Assembly (NCBI RefSeq): GCF_001894785.1 | Contig: NZ_BCWW01000016.1 | Span: 1-64,000 of the forward strand | DNA from: Rhodococcoides fascians NBRC 12155 = LMG 3623 | Lineage (GTDB): Bacteria; Actinomycetota; Actinomycetes; Mycobacteriales; Mycobacteriaceae | Direction: 5' to 3' | Length of the DNA: 64,000 nt | Part shown: positions 52,718-61,919 of the stretch, one piece after another | How positions within the stretch are numbered: position 1 is the first letter of the stretch | Layout: every line of letters starts with the position of its first letter | Notes under the pieces: model-generated | Seen by the model: only the letters and a program-made list of their open reading frames with translations | Database searches by the model: none | What the model was told of the DNA's origin: nothing | Translations under genes and position numbers: made by a program

Positions 52718-55700
52718 TCACCGGTAACCATCGGCCTCGTTGTCGATGACCCCGTTGACTATCGAATTATTCCCCCGGTTCGTTTCGGCTGCAGCCCACA
52801 ATGTGGCGTAGAAGCCGTCCCGTTTGCGAAGTTCGGAATGTCGTCCGACTTCCACGATACGACCACCGTCGACGACCACGATCAAATCCGCTCGTGCGGC
52901 GGTGGCCAATCGGTGCGCGACGACCACTGCGGTGCGGGTCCGCGCAACGGCGTTGCTGGCTTCGAGGACCTTGCGTTCGGTGGCCGGATCTAGGGTTGCG
53001 GTCGCTTCGTCGAGCAGGAGTAGATCGGGATCCACCAGTTCGGCGCGGGCCAGTGCGATCAGCTGTCGCTGGCCGGCCGACAACCCTTGGCCGCGTTCGC
53101 CGACAGGTTGCTGCATACCGCCGCGAAGTGCAGCGATGGTGTCGAGGGCCCCGACCGAGCGTGCCGCGTTCTCGATGTCGGCCCGGCTGGCGTCGGGCCT
53201 GCCGTACGCGATGTTCGACGCGATGGTTCCGGTGAACAGGTGGGCTTCCTGCGGTACGACGCCCAGCCGGTGGCGGTAGTCGGACAACCGGTAGTCGCGG
53301 AGGTCGTGGCCACCTACGCGTACCGATCCCGAGGTCGGGTCGTAGAACCGAGCGAGCAGCTTCACGACGGTGGATTTGCCTGCTCCGGTGCGGCCGACCA
53401 ATGCGACGGTGGTGCCGGCCGGGATGCTGAGAGATACCTCACTGAGCGCGTCGGAGTGAGCTCCGGCATACCGAAAGCTGACGTCGACGAGGTCGATGTC
53501 GGCGTGCAGGCGATTGCCGACGACTGCACCGGACCCGGTCGCTGTCGCTGTTTCGATCGAACTCGTCGTGCGTAGGAGGTCTCCGATTCGGCCGACGCCG
53601 ACGCGGGCCTGCTGGTAGCCGTCGAATACTTGCGAGAGTTGCTGGATCGGGCCGAAGAGGAGTCCGAGGTACAACACGAACGCCACCAGGGTGCCCGCGG
53701 TGGCGGTGCCCGTGGCGATCTGATGCGCACCGACGAAGACGACGACGGCCAGCGCGGCATCCGAGAGCAGCGTGATGAACGGGAAGAACACCGAGATTGC
53801 GGTCTGCGATCGCATGCGGCTCGCTCGGTAGCGGTTGCTGCGTTCGGCGAAGCGGGAGGCTGCGTACTCCTCACGTCGGTATGCCTGCGCTGCGCGCAGT
53901 CCGGTGACGTTCTCCTGGAAATCGGCGTTGACGATGGAGATGCGTTCGCGCGAGGTCGAGTACGCAGCCGAGGAGATGCGTCGGAAGACGACGGTTGCAA
54001 CGGCGAGTGGCGGCACGACCGCCAGGGCCACCAGCCCGAGTGTCGTATCCGTGACGAGCAGTGCGATCGCGATGCCGACGACGGTCAGCACGCTGACCAC
54101 GGCCGTGGACGCGCCGGTCTGGATGAACGACGACAGCGCATCGACGTCGGTGGTCATTCGCGTCATGATGCGCCCGGACAGCTCGCGCTCGTAGTAGTCC
54201 AGCCCGAGTCTCTGAATGTGCGCGTAGCTGCGTACTCGCAATCCGAACAGCACCCGCTCGCCGGCTCGTGCGGTGAGCACGGTCGTCGCGCAGACCACGA
54301 ACCAGCTGGCAGCAGCCAGGGCGACGCCTATCGATGTTGCGATCCACAGGGTGTCGGAGTCACCGCGGGCCACGCCGCTGTCCACTGCGTACCGGACGAG
54401 TGAGGGAAAGGCGATCGAGGCGATCGAGTCGAGCGCCAGCAGCACCACGACACCTGCCAGCAGCAGCCGGACAGGACTCAGCAGACGTGAGAGCCGGAAT
54501 TCCGGGTCGGGTCGACGCAACTGTTGTCCCGATCCGCCTGGTTCCTCCGTTGCCGGTGGCAGGGCTGCCACCGCGTCGGAGATGGCCTGCGTCGGTGCCA
54601 ACGAGCCGAATGCGCCGGCCATCGCTGCGCCGTGTGTGCCTCCGCCTCCGGCACCTGCGGGCGGCATCGCGGTACCGGGGTTCGATGCGGCTTCCAGAGC
54701 ATCGTCCGGCCAGAGCATCGCCGCCGACGGTTCCGTGCGCGGTTCCGGTGCGGCGTCGCTGTGTTCGTTCTCGTCTCCGCCGGCGAGGAGAGCGCGGAAC
54801 AGTGGGCAGCGCTCGTCGAGTTCGTCGACTGTGCCGGTGTCGATGATGCGTCCACCGTCGAGGACGGCTACTCGGTCGGCCAACGTCAGTGTCGATCGGC
54901 GGTGTGCGAGGACGAGGGTCGCCCGGGTACGCACGCCGCGCAGTGCGTCGAAGATGGCGGCCTCGGTCTCGGCGTCGACGGCGGAGGTGGCGTCGTCGAG
55001 GACGAGAATCCGCGGCTCGACCAACAGGGCGCGAGCCAGGGCGATGCGTTGGCGTTGCCCGCCCGAGAGGGTGAGGCCGCGTTCGCCGACGAGACTGTCG
55101 TAGCCCTCGGGCAGAGCGTCGATGAAGGTCGAGGCCTGAGCCAGCCGAGCCGCGTGTTCGATCTCCTCCGCGCTTGCCTCGGGCCTGCCGAGCGCGATGT
55201 TGGCGGCGATGGTGTCGGAGAACAGAAACGGCTCGTCGAAGACCAACGACACCGCTTCGCGCAGTGACGCGGAATCCAGGTCGTCGATGTCGATGGACGT
55301 GTCCCCGGAGGTCACCGCGATCCGGCCGCGAGTAGGGCGATAGAAGCGGGGGAGCAGCAGGGAGAGCGCGGTCTTTCCCGAGCCCGCGTGTCCCACGACG
55401 GCCACCGTCTCCCCGGGGGCGATGCTCAGGTCGAGGCCGCTGAGAACGTTGCGCTCTGCCTCGAATCCGAACGTGACGCCGGTGAGGTGGACGCCGAGGG
55501 GGCCGTCGGGCAGTGCGATGGGGTGCGCCGGTTCCGGTTCGGTCGGCTCGGTGTCGACCACTTCGTAGACGCGCTCGACGGCCGCGCGGGAGAGCTGCGC
55601 CATGATCACCACCGACGACACGGTTCGGGTGACGGCGGACAGCGTGGCCACGTAGGTGGCGAAGGCGAGAAAGGTGCCGATGGTGATGTGGCCGTGCAGT

Positions 55701-56641
55701 GCCAACCAGCCGCCGAGAGCGATGACGCCGACCAGTCCGAGCTGAGGAATGGTTGCCATGGTCGGTGCGAACCGTGAATTGATGCGGGCCGAGCGCATGC
55801 GTTCGGCGAACAGCCTGCGCCCGAGAGCTTCGATGCGATCCACCGCACGCGCTTCCTGCCCGAAGCCCTTGACCACCCGGACTCCGGTGACGGTCTCCTC
55901 CACGTGCTGGGCCAGATCGGCGGCGCGCTGTTGTGCGGACCAGGTGGCAGCGAAGAGGGTGGGTCGCATCCGGTAGACGACGACGCTGACCGCGGGAACG
56001 ATGACGACCGCGACAAGGGTGAGCAGCGGTGAGAGGTAGGCCATCACGACCAGGGCCAGGACGAACTGCAGAATTGCCCCGGCCGACAGCGGCACCATGG
56101 CGAGCAGACCCTGCACCAACTGCAGGTCGGTGATCGATCTCGACACGACCTGGCCGGTTCGGATTTCGTCCTGCTTGCGACCGTCGAGCCGCTGCAGCGA
56201 TGCCAGCAGGTCCATCCGCAGATCGTGTTGAACATCGATGGACAGGCGACCGGCGAGCATGCGCCGACCGAACTGGCAGGCGAATCGCAGAGCACCCAGC
56301 AGTGCGATGGCTATCGCGACTCCGGCGATCACGTCGTTCTTGCCTGCGCTGGCGTCGTCGATCGCGAGGCGCGTCAGCAGCGGAAACGAGATGTCGATGA
56401 GGGCGGCGATCATCGTCACGCCCAGTGCGCCGAGTGCCGTCCGCCGGTGCAACATGCACTGCGCGAGCAGACGTCTGATCCAGCCACGCCGTGTGATCGA
56501 CGACGCGGTGATCGACGACGCGGTGGTCGGCCGGGAGTCGGTGGGTACGCCGGACGAGCCGGGGTCGGTTTCCAGCAGACGGGTACTGCCCGTATTGCTG
56601 CCCGACCCTGCTCGATCCTTCACGTATTCGCTGTGTGCCAT
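52718..56641 (-). CDS. Fused heterodimer-type ABC exporter (Rv0194-like)
   Basis: A 1307-residue protein with two complete ABC exporter halves. NBD1: Walker A GHAGSGKT (about 417), signature LSGGQRQR, Walker B VLDDATSAVD (about 549). NBD2: GRTGAGKST (about 1085), signature LSAGQRQL, LLLDEATATLD (about 1211). The catalytic Glu is replaced by Asp in NBD1 and the NBD2 signature is LSAGQ, so one of the two ATP sites is degenerate, as in asymmetric exporters. The linker (about 620-710) is polar and Gly-rich. It resembles the mycobacterial multidrug efflux protein Rv0194; actual substrates are unknown. Confidence 0.9.
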   Translation of the reverse strand: MAHSEYVKDRAGSGSNTGSTRLLETDPGSSGVPTDSRPTTASSITASSITRRGWIRRLLAQCMLHRRTALGALGVTMIAALIDISFPLLTRLAIDDASAGKNDVIAGVAIAIALLGALRFACQFGRRMLAGRLSIDVQHDLRMDLLASLQRLDGRKQDEIRTGQVVSRSITDLQLVQGLLAMVPLSAGAILQFVLALVVMAYLSPLLTLVAVVIVPAVSVVVYRMRPTLFAATWSAQQRAADLAQHVEETVTGVRVVKGFGQEARAVDRIEALGRRLFAERMRSARINSRFAPTMATIPQLGLVGVIALGGWLALHGHITIGTFLAFATYVATLSAVTRTVSSVVIMAQLSRAAVERVYEVVDTEPTEPEPAHPIALPDGPLGVHLTGVTFGFEAERNVLSGLDLSIAPGETVAVVGHAGSGKTALSLLLPRFYRPTRGRIAVTSGDTSIDIDDLDSASLREAVSLVFDEPFLFSDTIAANIALGRPEASAEEIEHAARLAQASTFIDALPEGYDSLVGERGLTLSGGQRQRIALARALLVEPRILVLDDATSAVDAETEAAIFDALRGVRTRATLVLAHRRSTLTLADRVAVLDGGRIIDTGTVDELDERCPLFRALLAGGDENEHSDAAPEPRTEPSAAMLWPDDALEAASNPGTAMPPAGAGGGGTHGAAMAGAFGSLAPTQAISDAVAALPPATEEPGGSGQQLRRPDPEFRLSRLLSPVRLLLAGVVVLLALDSIASIAFPSLVRYAVDSGVARGDSDTLWIATSIGVALAAASWFVVCATTVLTARAGERVLFGLRVRSYAHIQRLGLDYYERELSGRIMTRMTTDVDALSSFIQTGASTAVVSVLTVVGIAIALLVTDTTLGLVALAVVPPLAVATVVFRRISSAAYSTSRERISIVNADFQENVTGLRAAQAYRREEYAASRFAERSNRYRASRMRSQTAISVFFPFITLLSDAALAVVVFVGAHQIATGTATAGTLVAFVLYLGLLFGPIQQLSQVFDGYQQARVGVGRIGDLLRTTSSIETATATGSGAVVGNRLHADIDLVDVSFRYAGAHSDALSEVSLSIPAGTTVALVGRTGAGKSTVVKLLARFYDPTSGSVRVGGHDLRDYRLSDYRHRLGVVPQEAHLFTGTIASNIAYGRPDASRADIENAARSVGALDTIAALRGGMQQPVGERGQGLSAGQRQLIALARAELVDPDLLLLDEATATLDPATERKVLEASNAVARTRTAVVVAHRLATAARADLIVVVDGGRIVEVGRHSELRKRDGFYATLWAAAETNRGNNSIVNGVIDNEADGYR
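56495..56524 (-). repeat. Exact 15-bp tandem duplication in the ABC exporter N-terminus
   Basis: GATCGACGACGCGGT occurs twice in direct tandem (56495-56509, 56510-56524), in frame, encoding a Ser-Ile-Thr-Ala-Ser duplication in the disordered N-terminus (ASSITASSIT). Probably a replication-slippage polymorphism. Confidence 0.85.
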
Positions 56642-56706
56642 CGATTCACACGGTAGACCCGGCTACCGACAGCAGGATCGGGCGAACATCCTCACCGATG
56701 CGGTGG

Positions 56707-57477
56707 TCAGTCGATGTCCCGGGTACGGGCGAGGAACCAACCGCCACCAGTGAGGATCACGGCCCACAGGGCAAGTCCGAGCGGAGCCCACGGCCACGAC
56801 GCGAGGTCGCCCGCATCGTCCAATTGTGTCGCGGCCATCGTCGGCAATGTCAGGTTCGACGGCAGCGCGGTTGCCACCGGTCCGAAACCGACTCCGAACA
56901 GAATCAGGGACAGCAGTCCTTCACCGAACGGCAGCCAGGCGACGAGCACGATGGCGGCCCAGGTCGGGGATTTGAGCAGCAACCCCAGCCCGGCTCCGAT
57001 GAGCGACCACAGCACCACGGCGAGCAAGCACGACGCGACGACGCCGATGAAAGCGCCGTCGAGGACGATTGTTCGTTGGCTGAAGATCAGCAGACACACC
57101 AGGCTCGCCAGGAGCACGACGAGGCCGTACCCCAGGCCGAACAGGGCGGTGACGATGAGTTTGGCGGCAATGACGCCGTCCCTGCCGCGGGCCGTCAGGA
57201 AGCTGGTGGTGATGGTCTTGTGTCGAAACTCGGTACCGGCGTTGACCGCGCCGAAGATGCCGGCGAACAGGATGGCGGCACCCGCGGCGACGTACAGGCC
57301 GATGGAGGCGACACCGCCGGCGATCTGAAGATCTTCCTCGAACTCGCCCAGCTGGTTCGCGATCACCGAGGTGATGACGGACGCGAACACGCCGACAACG
57401 ATCGGTGCGATCGCCAGCGCCCACCAGAACTTCAGTGTGGTGACCTTGCGGATCTCTGATGTCAACAGCGCGTTCAT
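56707..57477 (-). CDS. ABC-2-type transporter permease
   Basis: A 256-residue membrane protein with about six helices, beginning MNALLTSEIRKVTTLKFWWA. It contains GAVNAGTEFRHKTITTSFLT, the conserved cytoplasmic element of ABC-2/NatB-like permeases. It overlaps the ATPase gene by 4 nt (ATGA), so the two form one exporter. The substrate is unknown; such pairs often export antibiotics, lipids or peptides. Confidence 0.88.
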   Translation of the reverse strand: MNALLTSEIRKVTTLKFWWALAIAPIVVGVFASVITSVIANQLGEFEEDLQIAGGVASIGLYVAAGAAILFAGIFGAVNAGTEFRHKTITTSFLTARGRDGVIAAKLIVTALFGLGYGLVVLLASLVCLLIFSQRTIVLDGAFIGVVASCLLAVVLWSLIGAGLGLLLKSPTWAAIVLVAWLPFGEGLLSLILFGVGFGPVATALPSNLTLPTMAATQLDDAGDLASWPWAPLGLALWAVILTGGGWFLARTRDID

Positions 57478-58514
57478 CGCGAACCCCCGTTCCAGTTCTG
57501 CGGTGGTCCGTAGTTCTGTGGCGGCGGGGAGTACCCCTGGTTGTAACCAGGCGGCGGCCCGTAACCAGGCGGCGGTCCGTATGCAGTGGGTTCGACGGGT
57601 GCTGCGGTGTACTGACCGGCGGTCATCGACAGGAACACCTGCTCGAGGTCGACGTGTTCGCTGGTGGTGCCGAAGACCGTGACCCCAGCGTCGGCCGCGA
57701 TGCGCGTGACAGTGGCAGCGTCGGCACCCGCGACGCCGATGCGGCCGTCGGGCAGCAGTTGGGTGTCGGTGAGTCCGGTGGACGCCAATGCCAGGGCTAG
57801 TTTCGCCGGGTCGGACGCGGCGACGAGCACGCGGCTCGGGCGGGTGGATCGCAGCTGAGCGATGGATCCCTGGTACATCAGGGTGCCGGCGCTGACGATG
57901 ACGAGAGTGTCGACGGTCTGCTCGATCTCGCGCAGGATGTGGCTCGATACCAGGACGGTTCTCCCCGATGCCGCGAACGCTTTGAGGAAGTCTCGAAGCC
58001 AGGCGATCCCCTCGGGATCGAGGCCGTTCGCGGGTTCGTCGAGTACGAGGATCTCGGGATCGCCGAGTAGAGCTGTTGCCAAGGTCAATCGCTGACGCAT
58101 GCCGAGAGAGAACCCGCCTGCTGCGCGGTGTGCGGCGTCGCCCAGACCGACGAGGTTCAGGACGTCGAGGGCGCGGCTGTCGGGTACCCCGATCGCCGCG
58201 GTGTAGATCTTCAGGTGGTGCTCGGCGCTGCGTTTGGGGTGCAGACTCAGCGAGTCGAGAACGGCCCCGACGGTACGGGCCGGGTGGGTCGCCGTACGAA
58301 ACGGAACGCCGTTGACGAGGCCGACGCCCGAAGTCGGGGCGACGAGGCCGAGCAGCATCCGCAGTGTAGTGGACTTGCCGGAGCCGTTCGGCCCGAGAAA
58401 GCCGGTGACGGTTCCGCGTGGAACAACGAAGCTCAGGTCCGAGACCGCGCGAACGGTACCGAATTGTTTCGTCAGAGCCTGCGCTTCCAGCGCCGGAGCC
58501 GAGTAGCTGGTCAT
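57474..58514 (-). CDS. ABC transporter ATP-binding protein with Pro-rich tail
   Basis: A 346-residue ATPase of the CcmA/DrrA-NatA type: Walker A GPNGSGKST (41-49), signature FSLGMRQRLTLATALL, Walker B ILVLDEPANGLDP, H-loop VSSHILREIEQT. The C-terminal tail (from about residue 308) is rich in Pro, Gly and Tyr (GPPPGYGPPPGYNQGY), like the tails of some actinobacterial membrane partners. ATG 58514 opens the ABC domain. Coupled to the permease gene. Confidence 0.9.
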   Translation of the reverse strand: MTSYSAPALEAQALTKQFGTVRAVSDLSFVVPRGTVTGFLGPNGSGKSTTLRMLLGLVAPTSGVGLVNGVPFRTATHPARTVGAVLDSLSLHPKRSAEHHLKIYTAAIGVPDSRALDVLNLVGLGDAAHRAAGGFSLGMRQRLTLATALLGDPEILVLDEPANGLDPEGIAWLRDFLKAFAASGRTVLVSSHILREIEQTVDTLVIVSAGTLMYQGSIAQLRSTRPSRVLVAASDPAKLALALASTGLTDTQLLPDGRIGVAGADAATVTRIAADAGVTVFGTTSEHVDLEQVFLSMTAGQYTAAPVEPTAYGPPPGYGPPPGYNQGYSPPPQNYGPPQNWNGGSR

Positions 58515-58548
58515 CTGTGCGGTGTCCCCCTGGCCGTCGGTGCACCTC

Positions 58549-58580
58549 GTGTGCCGGTTGCTTGGCGGCAACCGGTACAC
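58549..58580. terminator. Hairpin upstream of the ABC pair, after the LLM gene
   Basis: A 13-bp stem (GTGTGCCGGTTGC with GCAACCGGTACAC, one G-T pair) and 6-nt loop TTGGCG. It lies after the LLM oxidoreductase stop and before the ABC ATPase start on the same strand. No clear T-run, so a terminator role is only likely. Confidence 0.5.
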
Positions 58581-58621
58581 GAGGTTACGGGGTGGGACCG
58601 ACGGGCGGGATGACCCCGGTT

Positions 58622-59461
58622 TCAGCGATGCAACGCCGCAGCGATCTCCCGGTACGTCTCGAGCGGGTCGGCGTCGTCGGGCAGCGAGTGCAGCGTCACG
58701 TGCGACGCGCCGGCGGTGAGGTGCTCGTCGAGTCGCGCCGCGATGGCGTCGGCATCGCCGTGTGCGACGAGCGCGTCGATCAGTCGGTCACTGCCGCCGT
58801 CGCCGATTTCCTCGTCCGAGTAGCCGAGCCGGTTCAGATTGTTGGTGTAGTTGCGCAGATGCAGGTAGGGATTGTTCACCGGTGGCCTACCGATCGCGCG
58901 TGCCTTCTCCGGATCGGTCTCGAGCACCACCTTGTGCTCGGGAGCGAGGATCTTGTTCGGCCCCACTGCTTCTCGGGCTTCACGGGTGTGCTCGGGAGTG
59001 GTCAGATAGGGGTGCGCACCTGCGGTACGGCTCGCGGCCAGCGCGAGCACCTTGGGGCCGAGCGCGGCGAGGACCCGACGCTCCATCGGGACTCCGGCCT
59101 CGTCGAGGTCGTCGAGGTAGCTCACCAATGCGTCGTACGGCTTCTGATACTCCTGGGTGGCCTCGGGGTGACCGGCACCGATGCCCAGGACGAACCGTCC
59201 GGGGTGCTTGCTCTCGATGCGGTGATACGACGCGGCGACGTCGGCGGCTGCATCGGACCAGATGTTGACGATGCCGGTGGCGACGACGATGGTGTCCGTG
59301 GCGTCGAGGATCTCCTCGGTGGTCGTCAGGTCCGCGGGCGGGGATCCGCCGAGCCAGATGGTCCCGTAGCCGAAGGACTCGATGGCGCGGGACAACTCCG
59401 GCGTGAACGCCGAGTGCAGTCGCCAGACGCCGTACTTGCCGAGTTCAGGTGTGGAAGTCAT
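58622..59461 (-). CDS. LLM-class F420-dependent oxidoreductase
   Basis: A 279-residue TIM-barrel flavin/F420 enzyme of the luciferase-like monooxygenase superfamily, of the TIGR03620 type common in Rhodococcus and mycobacteria. Features: GYGTIWLGGSPPADL, a cofactor strand VVATGIVNIWSDAAADVAAS, and FVLGIGAGHPEATQEYQKPY. F420 dependence is inferred from the family. The substrate is unknown. ATG 59461 has no clear ribosome-binding site. Confidence 0.85.
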   Translation of the reverse strand: MTSTPELGKYGVWRLHSAFTPELSRAIESFGYGTIWLGGSPPADLTTTEEILDATDTIVVATGIVNIWSDAAADVAASYHRIESKHPGRFVLGIGAGHPEATQEYQKPYDALVSYLDDLDEAGVPMERRVLAALGPKVLALAASRTAGAHPYLTTPEHTREAREAVGPNKILAPEHKVVLETDPEKARAIGRPPVNNPYLHLRNYTNNLNRLGYSDEEIGDGGSDRLIDALVAHGDADAIAARLDEHLTAGASHVTLHSLPDDADPLETYREIAAALHR

Positions 59462-59504
59462 GTTCGAAGTCAACGCAGCAGCCTCTCGAAGATTCCGGGC
59501 ATTC

Positions 59505-60224
59505 TCATTCGTCCGGTTCGATGATGCGATTTTCCGGGAACCGTGCGGGCGGCGGGCCGAAGGCGTCACGGGCGTTCTTGATGACGCCTTTGCCGACCAC
59601 TCGGTTGCCCGCGCCGCCGATCGCCGCGCCGATTCCGGCGGGAAGCATCTTGCCGACCAGCAGTGCACTGCGCTTGGCCAGGTATTTGGTGACGAACTTC
59701 TTCACCAGCGATTTGTTCATGCTGGCCATCGAGCCGCCCGGGATGCGCGAGGTGATGAGCGGGCCCCAGTTCTTGGCTGTCTTGCCCACTGTTCGTTGAA
59801 CGATCTGCATGCCCGATTCGCCCAGTGCCACCGAGAGCACCAGCGCGCGTCGCTGCTGGTGATTCTCGACGGGAATGCCGTGCACGGACGCGACCGACAG
59901 CGTCAGCAGAGCCGACGACTCGATGAAGAACGCGGTCTCGGCACCGACGGCGGCGAGCGATGCGACCGTACCGATTCCGGGGACCGCCGCTGCGCCTCCC
60001 ACTGCCGATCCGCTGCCGGTGACCGCCAGCAAAAATCGCTTCTCGAGCCGTTCGATGATCTGGGCCGGGGTGTCGTACGGGTGTGCTCGACGCACGTGCG
60101 CGACGTATTTGTCGACGGCGGGCCCCTGTAGGCGGCTGGCGTTGTCCAGGATGTTGACCAGGGCCCGTTCGAGCTTGCCTCCGCTCGAGATCTCGACCTG
60201 AGCGTCGTCCTTCTTGCCTGCCAT
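59505..60224 (-). CDS. EcsC-like membrane-associated protein of unknown function
   Basis: A 239-residue protein starting MAGKKDDAQVEISSGGKLER. A central glycine/alanine-rich hydrophobic region (SAVGGAAAVPGIGTVASLAAV, and GKMLPAGIGAAIGGAG near the C-terminus) suggests membrane insertion. The pattern resembles EcsC-domain proteins, but no catalytic motif is visible. ATG 60224 has AAAGAGGT upstream. It is an isolated gene, and its role is unknown. Confidence 0.65.
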   Translation of the reverse strand: MAGKKDDAQVEISSGGKLERALVNILDNASRLQGPAVDKYVAHVRRAHPYDTPAQIIERLEKRFLLAVTGSGSAVGGAAAVPGIGTVASLAAVGAETAFFIESSALLTLSVASVHGIPVENHQQRRALVLSVALGESGMQIVQRTVGKTAKNWGPLITSRIPGGSMASMNKSLVKKFVTKYLAKRSALLVGKMLPAGIGAAIGGAGNRVVGKGVIKNARDAFGPPPARFPENRIIEPDE

Positions 60225-60452
60225 CGATACCTCTTTCGGTTGCGAGCGTCGGTGACGCTGGTCGGGGGAGTTACCCGCGAATTCTTGAATGCACACGTAC
60301 GGGGCAATTTAGACTCGTGGCGTGCAGATTCCTCCGAGCGAGGTGGTGTCCGGTGGCGCGCGCCGCGTCGGGGTGCAGGCGTGTTCGAGACCCTGGCGAG
60401 CGGCATCGCGGCCGGTGACGATCCGCGCGGCCGACGAGGAAGGTATGGCGTC

Positions 60453-60833
60453 ATGACGACACACGTTTGGCCCACTCTGAAGTACGACAACGCGCGCGAC
60501 GCAATTCGATTCATCGTCGACGTGTTGGGATTCGAGGAGTGCGCGGTTCACGGCGAAGGTGACCGCGTCGATCATGCGGAACTGCGCTGGCCCGACGGCG
60601 GCGGGGTGATGCTGGGCAGTGTTCGCGACGGGAGTGCCATCGGCGAACTGCCGCCGGGTGTCGGGTCGATCTACATCGTCACCGACGACCCCGACGGCAT
60701 CCACGATCGCGTCGTCGCGGCGGGCGGCACCGTCACGCAGGGCCTGCGCGAGGAGGACTACGGCAGCCGCGGCTTCACCTGCCGCGACGCCGAGGGGGTC
60801 TACTGGAGCTTCGGTACCTACGCCGGGGCATAG
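60453..60833 (+). CDS. VOC-family (glyoxalase/bleomycin-resistance-like) protein
   Basis: A 126-residue protein with the two beta-alpha-beta-beta-beta modules of the vicinal oxygen chelate fold: WPTLKYDNARDAIRFIVDVL, then HAELRWPDGGGVMLGS, and EEDYGSRGFTCRDAEGVYWS. Possible roles are antibiotic sequestration, isomerisation or hydroxylation; the substrate is unknown. ATG 60453 follows GAGGAAGG. Convergent with the glutathionyl-hydroquinone-reductase-like gene, with a 9-bp gap. Confidence 0.83.
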   Translation: MTTHVWPTLKYDNARDAIRFIVDVLGFEECAVHGEGDRVDHAELRWPDGGGVMLGSVRDGSAIGELPPGVGSIYIVTDDPDGIHDRVVAAGGTVTQGLREEDYGSRGFTCRDAEGVYWSFGTYAGA

Positions 60834-60842
60834 CCGTCACTG

Positions 60843-61856
60843 TTACACCCAGTGCTCGGGCGGGACCAGTTCGTCCGGCTTCGGCGGCTGCGGCGCGGTG
60901 CCGTCGCCGAAGGGCGATCCGCCGAGTGATTCACGTCCGTGCGGTTCGAGCCAGCCGGCCAGATCGGGCCCCTTCGGCACGATGCCCGACGGATTGATGT
61001 CGGTGTGCACCTCGTAGTAGTGCCGTTTGATGTGATCGAAGTCGACGGTGTCACCGAATCCGGGGGTCTGGAACAGGTCGCGTGCGTAATTCCACAGCAC
61101 CGGCATCTCGGTGAGCTTGCTGCGGTTGCACTTGAAGTGGCCGTGGTAGACGGGATCGAAACGGACGAGGGTGGTGAACAGTCGCACGTCGGCCTCGGTG
61201 ATGTGCTCGCCGACGAGATACCGCCGGGTGGACAGCCGTTCGACGAGCCAATCGAGGCGAGCGAACAGGCGGTCGTACGCCTTCTCGTATGCCTCTTGCG
61301 AGCCGGCGAATCCGCAGCGGTAGACGCCGTTGTTGACGTCCTTGAACACCAGATCGGCCACCTCGTCGATCTCGCCGCGGAGCGCCTCCGGGTACAGATC
61401 GGGCGCGCCCTCGCGGTGGTACTGCGTCCACTCGGTGCTGAGGTCGAGGGTGATCTGTGGGTAGTCGTTGGTGACGACCTGGCCGGTGGGAACGTCGACG
61501 ATCGCCGGCACGGTGATGCCTCGTTCGTAGTCCGGGAACCGTGCGAAGTAGGCGTCCTGCAGCCGAGGGATCTGTAGAACCGAGTCGACGCCGCCCGGCT
61601 CCCCCTGGAAGTTCCAGCTGCGCGGGTCGTGGGTCGGACCCGGAATGCCAAGGGACAGAACATCTTCGAGTCCGAGGAGTCGACGCACGATGATGGATCG
61701 ATGGGCCCACGGGCAGGCCCGCGCCGCGATCAACCGGTAACGCCCGGGCTCCACCGGATACCCGTCCCGGCCGTCGGCGGTGATGCGCGTCGGGATGTAG
61801 TTGGTATCGCGCTTGAATTCCTCGCCCGGCTTCACGTAGGTGGCGTCCTCGGCCAT
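60843..61856 (-). CDS. Glutathionyl-hydroquinone reductase-like (Xi-class GST) protein
   Basis: A 337-residue thioredoxin-fold/GST-fold protein of the ECM4/YqjG type. The catalytic Cys48 lies in ARACPWAHR, followed by GIPGPTHDPRSWNFQ, QVVTNDYPQITLDLS and YRCGFAGSQEAYEKAYDRLF. The family reduces S-conjugated hydroquinones; actinobacteria lack glutathione, so the thiol partner may be mycothiol, which is inference. ATG 61856 lies 7 nt behind GAGGAG. Confidence 0.9.
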   Translation of the reverse strand: MAEDATYVKPGEEFKRDTNYIPTRITADGRDGYPVEPGRYRLIAARACPWAHRSIIVRRLLGLEDVLSLGIPGPTHDPRSWNFQGEPGGVDSVLQIPRLQDAYFARFPDYERGITVPAIVDVPTGQVVTNDYPQITLDLSTEWTQYHREGAPDLYPEALRGEIDEVADLVFKDVNNGVYRCGFAGSQEAYEKAYDRLFARLDWLVERLSTRRYLVGEHITEADVRLFTTLVRFDPVYHGHFKCNRSKLTEMPVLWNYARDLFQTPGFGDTVDFDHIKRHYYEVHTDINPSGIVPKGPDLAGWLEPHGRESLGGSPFGDGTAPQPPKPDELVPPEHWV

Positions 61857-61919
61857 GATCGAACTCCTCACATCGGTCGGTCTCACGAACGCTACCCAGT
61901 CCGGACCGGATTCAAGCGC

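Noticed and set aside
48687-52727. Plus-strand open frame of 1346 codons opposite kgd
   Set aside because: It is the antisense shadow of kgd in high-GC DNA; kgd has complete domain motifs and the antisense product does not.
53362-54403. Several open frames opposite or within the ABC exporter gene
   Set aside because: Low-complexity Arg/Ser-rich products with no motifs, fully inside a well-supported gene.
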